A DNA stretch of 39,273 bases from Bacillota bacterium. Its GTDB lineage: Bacteria > Bacillota > Clostridia > Acetivibrionales > DSM-1351. The stretch spans positions 1 to 39,273 of the forward strand of contig JAEYTP010000102.1 of NCBI GenBank assembly GCA_023433945.1. The letters are read 5' to 3'. Positions 25,927-34,856 of this stretch are shown here, piece by piece. A model generated the notes under the pieces. That model did no database searches and was not told where the DNA came from. It saw nothing but the letters and a program-made list of their open reading frames with translations. A program made the translations under genes and the position numbers. The first letter of the stretch is position 1; every line of letters begins with the position of its first letter.

Positions 25927-27495
25927 ATGAAAAATAATGAAAACATTGAACAATACAATTATGCTTGTGAATCATTTTGGGTCTCATCAACAGAAAGTAA
26001 AAGCTATGAAACACTTAAGGACAATATTAGAACTGAAATCCTTGTAGTTGGAGCGGGACTAGCCGGAATTACCATAGCTTACATGCTAAAAAAGCATGGC
26101 TATGATGTGGTGCTTATTGATAAAGCTAGAGTAGCTTCAGCAACTTCTGCTAATACCACAGCAAAAATAACCTCGCAGCACAATATAAAATATAATAAAC
26201 TAAAAAATAGTCTAGGTAGTAAAACTGCCGAGCAATACGCATTTATTAACGAACAAGCAATTAGATTTATATCGGATACCATTAGCGAAAACAAAATTCA
26301 CTGTGATTATAGCACTCAATCAGCATATGTCTATACTCAGCAAGAAAAGAATCTGGAGCTGTTTGAGAATGAAGTTAAAACGGCTCAAGAGTTAAATCTG
26401 CCCGCTTCACTTGTTTTCAAACTATCTATTCCCCTTGAAATAAAGGCAGCGGTAAAATTCGATAATCAAGCTCAGTTCCATCCGAGAAAATACATGCTTG
26501 CTCTTTTGGATAAATTCACTGAACTAGGTGGCTATGTATTTGAGAACACAGCAGCTAACAATATTGAGAATGATAGAGAGTGCATTACTACCCTAAGAAA
26601 TGATTTAAAGATTATTTCTGACAAGGTTATTATGACTTCTCACTACCCTTTCTACGAAAGCGCCGGAATATATTCCGCAAGAATGTTTGCAAAAAGAACA
26701 TATTTAATAGGTGGAGAAATTCCCCGTGCTGATTGGCAAAATGGAATGTATCTATCCTATGAGGAGCCCTCAAGAACTATACGATTCCAACCGTTAAGTG
26801 AAGACAAGCAGATCTTGATTGTGGGTGGTGAACAACATAAAACAGGGCACTCGGACCATGAATTCATACACTATCAAGCACTCTCGAGCTTTATGAGTGA
26901 GATATTTGATGTGAACCATGTACAATGGAGATGGTCGGCGCAAGACTATGTTACAGTAGATGGCCTACCTTTTGCAGGTAATATAACTTCAGGAAGAAAT
27001 AAAATATTCATTGCTACAGGCTTTGGTAAATGGGGAATGACAGGCACCACAGCAGCTGCAATGATTATATACGACTTAATCACAAAGGGCAAAAGCGAAA
27101 TAGGAAGTTCTTTTGATCCTTTTAGGTACAATATTAAGGCCGCTGCTAAAGACTTTGTGGTAGAAAATTCAAAAACTGCAGCAAGCCTTATTTCTGGCAA
27201 GCTCAAGCAGCTCCCCCCCATTTCAGCCCAAGATATTGAACATCTACAAAAAGGAGAAGGAAAAGCATTTTCAAGCCATTTAAATAAAATAGGTGTTTAT
27301 AAATCAGAAGATGGAGAGTTATATGTCGTAGACCTAACCTGCCCACACCAACGCTGTGAGCTGAGATGGAACTCGGCTGAGAAGACATGGGACTGCCCCT
27401 GCCATGCGTCACGTTTTAACTACAAGGGAGAGCTTATTGAGGGCCCTTCACATATGAATCTAAGGCTTATTGATATAAATACCTTAAATGTATAA
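25927..27495 (+). CDS. FAD-dependent oxidoreductase with C-terminal Rieske [2Fe-2S] domain
   Basis: The 522-residue protein begins with a DAO-type FAD domain: the dinucleotide motif VGAGLAG (about 41-47) and a second FAD contact in IFIATGFGKWGMTGTTAAA near 345-365. The Rieske domain at the C-terminus has ligands C472-P-H474 and C490-P-C-H493, forming CxH and CxxH, the His-coordinated [2Fe-2S] type. This architecture is known in Firmicutes (YhfW-like) but the substrate is unknown. AGAGGA lies nine bases before the ATG. It is divergent from UbiD across 217 AT-rich bases and ends close to the converging YwaF gene. Confidence 0.92.
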   Translation: MKNNENIEQYNYACESFWVSSTESKSYETLKDNIRTEILVVGAGLAGITIAYMLKKHGYDVVLIDKARVASATSANTTAKITSQHNIKYNKLKNSLGSKTAEQYAFINEQAIRFISDTISENKIHCDYSTQSAYVYTQQEKNLELFENEVKTAQELNLPASLVFKLSIPLEIKAAVKFDNQAQFHPRKYMLALLDKFTELGGYVFENTAANNIENDRECITTLRNDLKIISDKVIMTSHYPFYESAGIYSARMFAKRTYLIGGEIPRADWQNGMYLSYEEPSRTIRFQPLSEDKQILIVGGEQHKTGHSDHEFIHYQALSSFMSEIFDVNHVQWRWSAQDYVTVDGLPFAGNITSGRNKIFIATGFGKWGMTGTTAAAMIIYDLITKGKSEIGSSFDPFRYNIKAAAKDFVVENSKTAASLISGKLKQLPPISAQDIEHLQKGEGKAFSSHLNKIGVYKSEDGELYVVDLTCPHQRCELRWNSAEKTWDCPCHASRFNYKGELIEGPSHMNLRLIDINTLNV

Positions 27496-27556
27496 GGTTA
27501 TAAATAGATTAATAATGGCACAGGTTTACTATGGTATGCCTGATTTATGTTAGAAA

Positions 27557-28492
27557 TCAGCGTAATACTGTTTCCTTTTGTTTTTCTTGGGGCTCTGATA
27601 CCTTTTGGAGCTCTGATACCTTTTGGAGCTCTGATGTGTTGTTAAGTTTTGATACCCTTCCACGCTCCGCTACATTTTTATTCTCTGTTACGTTTAGATG
27701 TACTTGTGTGTTATAGTGTACTGCTGGGTTTTTATGTAATGCTTTCTTTTCTACTTTCCCTGTTTTTAATCCCTTCAAATAAAATGGTGCGTAGAGCAAT
27801 GCCCACATTATACAGCCCAACAGGAATGTAGGAACAATGTAACCCGGCTCTCCAAAAGTCTTTGCAAACACCTCCATGATGGAGCCCGGAGCAGGGTATC
27901 TTAGAAAGAAATAGTTTCCGTTTGTAAAGTAGTTCACTGGGATAATGGCTACTGCCAAACCTATAAGCATAGCTATTACCTTTGGAAGATTTCTGATATT
28001 AGGTCTAAAGCCTATAGCAGCAATGGTGAATATTGGGATTATACATATAATACCGTGCACAATTATCGTTTGTATGTATATAAATGAGATTGCAGGATAG
28101 AAATACACATCTGGAGTAATAAGTGCCAAAAGTGCAGGAGCTAATCCCATAGCGTAACAATATTCCATAAGTAACGGAGATTTTGTAATTGCCATAATGG
28201 GCATTATTATACACATTAGGCTGCAAAGGTGAAGCGGCAGAGTATAGCCTAGTGAGAACTGTCCTATACTCTTGTACCAAATCATTTGTGCAACCTCCAA
28301 AATAGGAAGAATTAAGCTCAGCACCCGTACAACCTTCCACTTTTTCTGCACAGAAGCCTGTCTGTATGTATATATTAATAAAAAGCATATTATTATGACA
28401 ATCATTAGTGCAATTAACTGCTGAATATCAAAAAGCTCGCGCCTAAATTGTTTTGGTATATCCTTGTAATAAGAAAAGAAATATTTTAACAT
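27557..28492 (-). CDS. YwaF-type (TIGR02206) integral membrane protein
   Basis: A 311-residue protein with about seven membrane segments; the core LPLHLCSLMCIIMPIMAI and FYPAISFIYIQTIIVHG match the YwaF/TIGR02206 family of unknown function. The open frame starts at 28519, but GGGGGA sits seven bases before the ATG at 28492, which is the likely start. The last 60 residues are hydrophilic and end in a three-fold SELQKV repeat (27590-27660 in DNA), seemingly a recent expansion absent from the family core. Confidence 0.8.
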   Translation of the reverse strand: MLKYFFSYYKDIPKQFRRELFDIQQLIALMIVIIICFLLIYTYRQASVQKKWKVVRVLSLILPILEVAQMIWYKSIGQFSLGYTLPLHLCSLMCIIMPIMAITKSPLLMEYCYAMGLAPALLALITPDVYFYPAISFIYIQTIIVHGIICIIPIFTIAAIGFRPNIRNLPKVIAMLIGLAVAIIPVNYFTNGNYFFLRYPAPGSIMEVFAKTFGEPGYIVPTFLLGCIMWALLYAPFYLKGLKTGKVEKKALHKNPAVHYNTQVHLNVTENKNVAERGRVSKLNNTSELQKVSELQKVSEPQEKQKETVLR

Positions 28493-28591
28493 AATTATCC
28501 CCCTACAATTTGTCCACATGTAATTGATATGCTACCAAATACACAAATAGAAACATTTTGCTAATTTTGGTAAATAAATATTAGAAATGTG

Positions 28592-28619
28592 TTGACATTA
28601 TAGAGAAACTGAATACAAT
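28592..28619 (+). promoter_or_regulatory. Promoter of trpB2
   Basis: TTGACA (28592-28597) and TACAAT (28614-28619) are separated by 16 bases, 53 bases ahead of the trpB2 ATG. No T-box, attenuator or TRAP-like leader was seen between them and the gene. Confidence 0.65.
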
Positions 28620-28671
28620 AGTAATAAATGAACCTTTCAAAATTAATAAGAGACTAGGAGAGATTGATGAG

Positions 28672-30045
28672 ATGAGTAAGTTGAGAAGAGATGAGATCAC
28701 TAAGGTAATTCTGCCCGAGAGCGAAATTCCAAAACAATGGTATAATATCGTTGCCGATATGCCAAACAAACCAGCACAGTATTACAATCCAATGACATTA
28801 AACCCCATACAACCAAGCGACATGCAGGCTATTTTCCCTGATGAATTGATCAAACAGGAAATGTCCACTGATCGTTATATTGATATACCTGAAAAGGTTA
28901 GAGAAATGTACAAGAGCTTCAGACCAAGCCCTTTAATTCGTGCGCGTGGCCTTGAGAAGGTACTGGATACTCCTGCAAGAATTTATTATAAGTATGAGGG
29001 TGGCAACGCTACCGGAAGTCACAAGCTTAATACTGCAATTCCACAAGTCTATTATAATAAATTGGCCGGAATTAAAAGACTAGCTACCGAAACAGGTGCA
29101 GGACAATGGGGCAGTGCATTGAGCATGGCTACTAACCAATTCGATATGGAATGTTCTGTTTACATGGTTAATGTAAGTTATCAGCAGAAGCCATACAGAC
29201 GCTCATTTATGCAGACCTTTGGCGCTAATGTAGTTGCAAGCCCAAGTAATCTTACAAACTGTGGACGTTCAATGCTCGAGCTTGATCCAAACTGTTCAGG
29301 AAGTTTAGGAATAGCAATAAGCGAAGCTGTTGAAGATGCTGCAACACATTCTGATACAAATTATGCTCTTGGAAGCGTATTAAATCACGTATGTATGCAC
29401 CAAACCATTATAGGAATAGAAGCTAAAAAGCAAATGGAAATGATAGATGAATACCCTGATGTTATTTTTGCATGCTGTGGAGGAGGAAGCAATTTTTCAG
29501 GCATATCCTTCCCTTTTCTACAGGATAAGTTTAAGGGACAAAAGTTAAGAGCTGTAGCAGTTGAGCCAAGTGCATGCCCTACTCTTACAAAAGGAACCTT
29601 TGCTTATGATTATGGTGACACAGTTAAGGTTGCACCAATAACAAAAATGTACACCCTTGGTCATGACTTTATGCCAGCAGGGATACATGCAGGTGGGCTT
29701 AGATACCATGGCGATTCCGCAATCGTTAGCCAATTGTATCATGATGGACTGATAGATGCTGTTTCTTATGGACAAAATGCAATATTTGATGCAGCAGTAT
29801 CCTTTGCAAGAGCAGAGGGTATAGTACCTGCTCCAGAATCAGCACATGCTATACGAGCAGCTATAGACGAAGCCTTGCTAGCTAAGGAAAGTGGCGAAGA
29901 AAAGGTAATATTATTCTGCCTAAGCGGTCATGGGTATTTTGATTTTACTGCATATGACAATTATTTCAACGGAAATTTAGAAGACATAGATTACTCAGTA
30001 AAAGATGTTGAGGAAAGCCTGAAGAAGCTTCCACAGATAAAGTAG
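28672..30045 (+). CDS. trpB2: TrpB2-type tryptophan synthase beta chain
   Basis: TrpB makes tryptophan from indole and serine with PLP. The 457-residue protein is of the TrpB2 kind: a long N-terminal extension (VILPESEIPKQWYNIVADMP), RPSPLIRARGLE, GGNATGSHKLNTA with the PLP lysine K118, ETGAGQWG, and the phosphate loop CCGGGSNF. TrpB2 enzymes often occur without a neighbouring trpA, as here, and are thought to salvage indole; other members act on O-phosphoserine or related substrates. The ATG at 28672 is the only sensible start; AGGAGA precedes it. The gene has its own promoter and is followed by the fold-back element. Confidence 0.92.
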   Translation: MSKLRRDEITKVILPESEIPKQWYNIVADMPNKPAQYYNPMTLNPIQPSDMQAIFPDELIKQEMSTDRYIDIPEKVREMYKSFRPSPLIRARGLEKVLDTPARIYYKYEGGNATGSHKLNTAIPQVYYNKLAGIKRLATETGAGQWGSALSMATNQFDMECSVYMVNVSYQQKPYRRSFMQTFGANVVASPSNLTNCGRSMLELDPNCSGSLGIAISEAVEDAATHSDTNYALGSVLNHVCMHQTIIGIEAKKQMEMIDEYPDVIFACCGGGSNFSGISFPFLQDKFKGQKLRAVAVEPSACPTLTKGTFAYDYGDTVKVAPITKMYTLGHDFMPAGIHAGGLRYHGDSAIVSQLYHDGLIDAVSYGQNAIFDAAVSFARAEGIVPAPESAHAIRAAIDEALLAKESGEEKVILFCLSGHGYFDFTAYDNYFNGNLEDIDYSVKDVEESLKKLPQIK

Positions 30046-30100
30046 TGTGAATTTAGGCTGGAAAGCGTCAGGCTGTATAAACGTAAGGACGCTGTGGTTG

Positions 30101-30476
30101 ATTGCAAGTGCTTTAATTTACATGTGGCATGAAAAGATAGTTTCGAGCGATTAGACAAAAGCCGACTAGTGGTTGTTTACGAAGCAATAAGATTTTGGCT
30201 GGCAAAACGGCAGGACGCCGTTTTGAGTACATGTGCAATACGATGTTGCATCATGTACGACAGTCAAAATCATATTGCAAGTATTACTACCACTGTCGGC
30301 TTTTTCGGGCTAGAAACTATCTTTTTTCTGCCCATAACCTAATAAAGCACTTGCAATTAGCACTAAGTATCACCAAGTACGACAGTCAAAATCTTATTGC
30401 AAGTATTACTACCACTGTCGGCTTTTTCGGGCTAGAAACTATCTTTTTTCTGCCTATAACCTAATAAAGCACTTGC
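30101..30476. mobile_element. Fold-back (MITE-like) structured repeat element with duplicated right arm
   Basis: A left arm (30101-30203) is complementary over about 100 bases, with gaps, to a right arm (30255-30357); ends read ATTGCAAGTGCTTTA and TAAAGCACTTGCAAT. The centre holds two perfect smaller hairpins: AAAACGGC/GCCGTTTT (30204-30224) and GTACATG-TGCAA/TTGCA-CATGTAC (30227-30258). The right arm is duplicated: 30255-30354 and 30377-30476 are 98 of 100 identical, separated by 22 bases. The second copy ends in the stop codon of the M16 gene. No transposase is encoded and no clear target duplication is seen. 30046-30100 contains only a small GCGTC/GACGC stem. A structured RNA or terminator function is also possible. 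Confidence 0.8.
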
Positions 30477-33400
30477 TACTTCCCCTGCATAGCAGTCAGC
30501 GCTGCATTCAGCTTTGCAAAAATATCCTGAACCTCAGCTGATGTCAGCTCCTTCTTAGGGTTATACTTGCCATTGCTATCGAGCCCTATAAGCCCTGATT
30601 GTACTAAATTTGTAATACTATCCTGAGCCCATTTGCTAGCATCATTTATATCCACAACCTTTATAGCTGTATCCTTTTTCAAAGCAGACAAGTCGATAAT
30701 TCTAGAAATAAATACCGCTAGTTCCTGCATAGTGAGTTTATTGTCCAGATAGAAGTTACCCTTTCCGTCACCCTCAATAATCTTTTGCTGAATTGCTAAC
30801 TGTATTGGGTCTGGTGCACCAGCTAAGAGAAGCTTAATAAAATCTCCCCTGGTAATAGTTTTTGGTTCTTCGTTATCCAGCTTAATTATGGTACCAAATA
30901 GATTGATATTTGATTCGATTGCATTTTCACTTCCAGTAGTGGACAATGTGGCATTATTAAGAAAAGCAGTCATTATATCGGACATTTTCTTAATATCCTC
31001 AATATTGAGTGACTTTATCTCCTTTAATACTTTGATAGTATCAGCGGAAGTTTTGCCACACAGATAGTTAGAGAGGCTATTAATTGCTCCACTCATTTCA
31101 CCAAGAGGCATAGAATATTGGCTGTAGGCTTTGAGAATATACCTATCCAAATCCTCCTGAGTTAGGTTTACATCCTTCATAAACTGAGGTAATCCCATGA
31201 AGATTTCAAAGGTTTCCTTTACATTTGGATCTCTGTATGAGGATATTAAAAGTCCTTTTTCATTAAATTCAATGAGATTGTCGTACGCACCCTTTTCCAT
31301 TCTTATTTTAGGTGTAAGATAGTTATCATATATTACCAAGCTGATAGGTATAAACTTTCCATTGTAGGTCGTATTCATCTTATCATAGCTTGCTGATAAC
31401 ATATTGTACTGCACTTGTGTATTGGCAATAATTCCTTCGCTTTTAGAAGGAGTAGGTATTTTAGTATAATCTTGCTTATTTGTAGCAGTGGACTTCATAT
31501 CAGTAAATAAAGAAGGTATTTTTGCTTCGTATTGTTCTATACCTGCCTTACTCCCTGCAAACAATGTTATAGCACTATTTTTGTTATTTACCATATCTGC
31601 TATACTTTGAAGCTGCTTAGTTACAGACTGTGGATCAGACTTCAGCAGTTGTTCAACTTCAGTTAGGAACTTATAATATGGTATACCTTCTATATAATCA
31701 GAGTATGCTGCTGAAACATCGTTGGTAGCTATGCTTCTATTTATCTGAATTGCTAGCGGATTATTATCGTATAATGACTTTAAGTTAGATTTTTGATCTT
31801 TGACATAATTTAATATCTCATCAACCTTTGTAAAATTGGTGCTTGATAGCATTTCTTTAACTAAAGCCAGTGAGCTATCATAATCACTTACTAGCCCCAT
31901 CCAAGTAACTGATAAATATGGTTCGAATGCATCACTATCTTTTTGAGTAATAATGCTAGTAGAGAATTTAGCTCCATTTAAATATCTAATAATTTTATTA
32001 TTAAGATCTTTAGCATCTGTATTGTTAGTTGATACATTTCCTAATAAACCAGTGTAGAGCTTTAGATAATGAAGCTTATCAACACCAATTCCAGAAGTAT
32101 TCAATAATACAGACGTCATACATGTATCAGAAACATCTGCTTCAGTAGTTACACTTCTTATACCTGAAATTGTGTTCTCTTTTATATTATAATTACGTAC
32201 CTCTTCTGGAAGTGATGCTGGACTAACAACAGAAAGACTCTTAATAAGATTTGGGTCGTCCCTTTTAGTATTCCAAGTACTATATTCCTTTGTAGCCAAT
32301 ACTATAGCATTCAACTCTTCCTTAGTCATTTCACTCTTTATTTTTGCAATACTGTCTGCTTCCTGTTTGTCATTCTTCTCAGCAAGACCTGCTTCTGGAA
32401 TTGTTGCTACTAAAGCAGCATGATTATTGTCCTTGACATATTTCTTTAACAAGTTCTCAAAATAGTCCTTCTTACTTTCATTCTGAATGTCATGCATGTT
32501 TTTGGTTAAATTATTAAGGTATGTTGTAGAGTCAAGTGTGGACCACATATTTTGTATGGTTTGGGATAAGATAATTCCTTTGTTGCTGGATTCTGAAAAA
32601 TAAGAATTACCTAAGATACTAGATGCCATAACGGCATCCACCATTTCTTTGTCAAATCCATTTTTTATAATACCATCAACAACTGAATCAACTAGTTTTT
32701 TGAGTTCTTGCTTTTTAGAAGGATCAGTATTTGATACTATAAAATCAAGCACTGCTTGTTCTGATGAATTATCAAAACTTACAGAAATACTACCTCCAAT
32801 ATCACTCTTATTAAATGCTGCCTTTAGTGGTGAGGTGTCCTGATTTAGTAATGTAGAAAGAATAGCTATTCCTACAATATCCTTCTCACTTATTCCGGTT
32901 AATGCATATGCATAGTCTAATTGAGAAGCATTCTTTGTATTTGTATTTGAGGTTACAGCATACTTATAGTCCTTTGTAACCTGTTCTTTAAAAGGTTCTA
33001 CCTTTCCTTCATCGATTTTGACATCCTTTTTTTCGTACTTTGATAGATATTCTGTATCGATAAACTTCAGAAACTTTTCATAATCAAGATTTCCATATAG
33101 AACCATAAGGGCATTTGATGGAGTATAATAGGTGTTCAGAGTATCTAATAAACCCTTATAAGTAAGTTGCTTTATATTTTCGGGAACACCACCAGATACA
33201 TTTGATTGTACACTATTAGGGAATAACGCTTTTCTTGTATTGTAAGTTGCAGCTGTTTGAATATTACCTAGCGCACCCTTCATTTCATTATACACTATTC
33301 CTGTAAGGCTAAGAGGAGCATTAACATCTGATAGTTCATATCTCCAAGCTTCTCTATCAAATATCTTTTTATCTTGCTTAACTGCTGGGTTAAAAACACA

Positions 33401-33883
33401 ATCAAGATAGATATCTGCCAGTTTCATTAATTGGTCCTCACTCATAGAGGAAACAGGATAACTCGTGGTTGTTGGTGCTGTAAAAGCATTAACAAAAGTA
33501 TTATAGGTTTGTGTTGAAACAGTAAAAAGCACATCCTTGAGCGGATACTTCTGTGAACCTGAAACAACAGCATGTTCGATAATGTGGTTAACGCCAGTAT
33601 TATCATTTGCAGGAGTTTTAAACCCTATCTGAAAAGATTTGTCAGTATCAGCATTCTGTATGTAGACCAATTTAGCACCAGTCTTTACATGCTCAAATAA
33701 TACTGTTTTTGCATTGATTAATTCCATGTTGTCAATCTCTAATGTCTTAAACCCGCTGATAACAGTACCTGTCTGCGGAAGTGCCTTGAGCTGTTCTGTA
33801 GCTGCGTTAACAGGCGTTGAGAACTGAAAGCACATTGTAAAAATAAATGCTATAACAAGAATACAAGAAACAATTTTTTTCAT
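30476..33883 (-). CDS. Secreted M16 (PreP/insulinase-type) zinc protease with SLH-like C-terminus
   Basis: The 1135-residue protein has a signal peptide (MKKIVSCILVIAFIFTMCFQ, cleavage likely after VNA at about 27). The M16 zinc motif HIIEH lies at H100-H104 with the expected downstream Glu in VYNEMKGAL. The four half-domains of the PreP/M16C subfamily fit the length of about 970 residues. The last 120 residues carry two SLH-like repeats (TRGDFIKLLL, LTMQELAVFISRI, LTSAEVQDIF), which would bind the protease to the cell wall. Most PreP proteins are intracellular or organellar; a secreted, wall-bound form is less common. AAGGAGAC is close to the start. The stop codon is formed at the edge of the fold-back element. 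Confidence 0.9.
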   Translation of the reverse strand: MKKIVSCILVIAFIFTMCFQFSTPVNAATEQLKALPQTGTVISGFKTLEIDNMELINAKTVLFEHVKTGAKLVYIQNADTDKSFQIGFKTPANDNTGVNHIIEHAVVSGSQKYPLKDVLFTVSTQTYNTFVNAFTAPTTTSYPVSSMSEDQLMKLADIYLDCVFNPAVKQDKKIFDREAWRYELSDVNAPLSLTGIVYNEMKGALGNIQTAATYNTRKALFPNSVQSNVSGGVPENIKQLTYKGLLDTLNTYYTPSNALMVLYGNLDYEKFLKFIDTEYLSKYEKKDVKIDEGKVEPFKEQVTKDYKYAVTSNTNTKNASQLDYAYALTGISEKDIVGIAILSTLLNQDTSPLKAAFNKSDIGGSISVSFDNSSEQAVLDFIVSNTDPSKKQELKKLVDSVVDGIIKNGFDKEMVDAVMASSILGNSYFSESSNKGIILSQTIQNMWSTLDSTTYLNNLTKNMHDIQNESKKDYFENLLKKYVKDNNHAALVATIPEAGLAEKNDKQEADSIAKIKSEMTKEELNAIVLATKEYSTWNTKRDDPNLIKSLSVVSPASLPEEVRNYNIKENTISGIRSVTTEADVSDTCMTSVLLNTSGIGVDKLHYLKLYTGLLGNVSTNNTDAKDLNNKIIRYLNGAKFSTSIITQKDSDAFEPYLSVTWMGLVSDYDSSLALVKEMLSSTNFTKVDEILNYVKDQKSNLKSLYDNNPLAIQINRSIATNDVSAAYSDYIEGIPYYKFLTEVEQLLKSDPQSVTKQLQSIADMVNNKNSAITLFAGSKAGIEQYEAKIPSLFTDMKSTATNKQDYTKIPTPSKSEGIIANTQVQYNMLSASYDKMNTTYNGKFIPISLVIYDNYLTPKIRMEKGAYDNLIEFNEKGLLISSYRDPNVKETFEIFMGLPQFMKDVNLTQEDLDRYILKAYSQYSMPLGEMSGAINSLSNYLCGKTSADTIKVLKEIKSLNIEDIKKMSDIMTAFLNNATLSTTGSENAIESNINLFGTIIKLDNEEPKTITRGDFIKLLLAGAPDPIQLAIQQKIIEGDGKGNFYLDNKLTMQELAVFISRIIDLSALKKDTAIKVVDINDASKWAQDSITNLVQSGLIGLDSNGKYNPKKELTSAEVQDIFAKLNAALTAMQGK

Positions 33884-33964
33884 TTTTTATAAAAGTCTCC
33901 TTTACTTAATTATTCTTTCATTTTACGGACAAGTAAAGGATATGTCTGCTTATTTTTACATTTT

Positions 33965-34492
33965 TTATAATTCTATCCCTTTCCTGCTACCTATCCCCTT
34001 TTCATATGGATGCTTTATTGCTACTATTTCAGATACATAATCAGCTACAGAAATAATTCCTTGGGTTGCTCCCCTTCCAGTGAGTACTAGTTCAACCTCC
34101 GATGGCTTTTGTTTTATCAACTCCACTAGTGAGGCTTCATCAATAAAACCATTAGTCATAGTACCTAAAATTTCATCTAAAATAACCATATCGTATTTTG
34201 CACTATTTAATTCATTTTTAACAATGTCAAATATTTCACCCGCTTCTTTTTTAGCCTCACTCAGTTCTTCACTATTCATATTCCATACAAACTTTTTGAA
34301 GGAGCATCCCCTTTTAATATCAATTGCAGGAGATAGCTTTTCAAATGAAGCAAGTTCACTAGTATAATTACTCTTTAAAAACTGCACAAACAAAACCTTA
34401 AGTCCCGCTCCGCAAGCTCTGACAGCAAGCCCCACTGCAGCAGTAGTCTTTCCTTTTCCATCACCTGTATAAACATGTACTAGTCCGTTCAT
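33965..34492 (-). CDS. cobO: CobO/BtuR-type cob(I)yrinic acid a,c-diamide adenosyltransferase
   Basis: This transfers adenosyl from ATP to the corrinoid cobalt during B12 synthesis or salvage. The 175-residue protein has the P-loop GDGKGKTTAA at about 10-19, LFVQFLKS, VILDEI and VLTGRG, typical of the family. The frame is open for 39 more codons upstream (34609), but AGGAGA lies eight bases before the ATG at 34492, where the conserved NGLVHVYTGDG begins. No cobalamin riboswitch (no B12 box) was seen upstream. No other cob gene is in the window. Confidence 0.92.
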   Translation of the reverse strand: MNGLVHVYTGDGKGKTTAAVGLAVRACGAGLKVLFVQFLKSNYTSELASFEKLSPAIDIKRGCSFKKFVWNMNSEELSEAKKEAGEIFDIVKNELNSAKYDMVILDEILGTMTNGFIDEASLVELIKQKPSEVELVLTGRGATQGIISVADYVSEIVAIKHPYEKGIGSRKGIEL

Positions 34493-34856
34493 TATGCTCT
34501 TCTCCTCCGAATTTATAACTAGCAATATAGTCATATTTAATTTATACAATCGTCTATCATTATTATCATCTGTTATCTCTTTAATATCAAGCCCTGCATT
34601 AAAAAGCATATTGTTAAATTGTTGTCTCTGATTTTAAACTTGTTCCAGTAATACATTTATCAGCATAAACTTTTATTAATTCATATATGGATTAAGCTTT
34701 TCCATTGTACACCATTAAGTATTTCCAAATAAAATATTTATTACTATTTCTTTTATGGTAATTAATGTATAATAATGTAATTACATCATAATTTATACAG
34801 GTTTTTATATTTTCTCCCTTATAATAAAAATATAAATTGAAAGGAGATTATGACTT
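34493..34856 (+). promoter_or_regulatory. Upstream region of the subtilase/caspase-like gene with operator-like palindrome
   Basis: A perfect 12-base palindrome, ATGTAATTACAT, is at 34775-34786, flanked by GTATAA (34767-34772) and TTATAC (34793-34798) as an outer, slightly offset pair. A TATAAT lies at 34820-34825, without a consensus -35. AAAGGAGA precedes the ATG at 34857. The rest of the 364-base gap is AT-rich with no gene or RNA motif that I can see. Confidence 0.4.

Noticed and set aside
28520..28671. T-box or tryptophan attenuator before trpB2
   Set aside because: The leader after the promoter is only about 50 bases and has no T-box sequence or terminator stem.
30195..30464. 89-codon plus-strand open frame in the fold-back element
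   Set aside because: It is translated from the inverted and duplicated arms, giving a self-repeating peptide, and has no ribosome binding site.
34493..34620. Cobalamin riboswitch before cobO
   Set aside because: No B12 box or long structured leader is visible on the minus strand.
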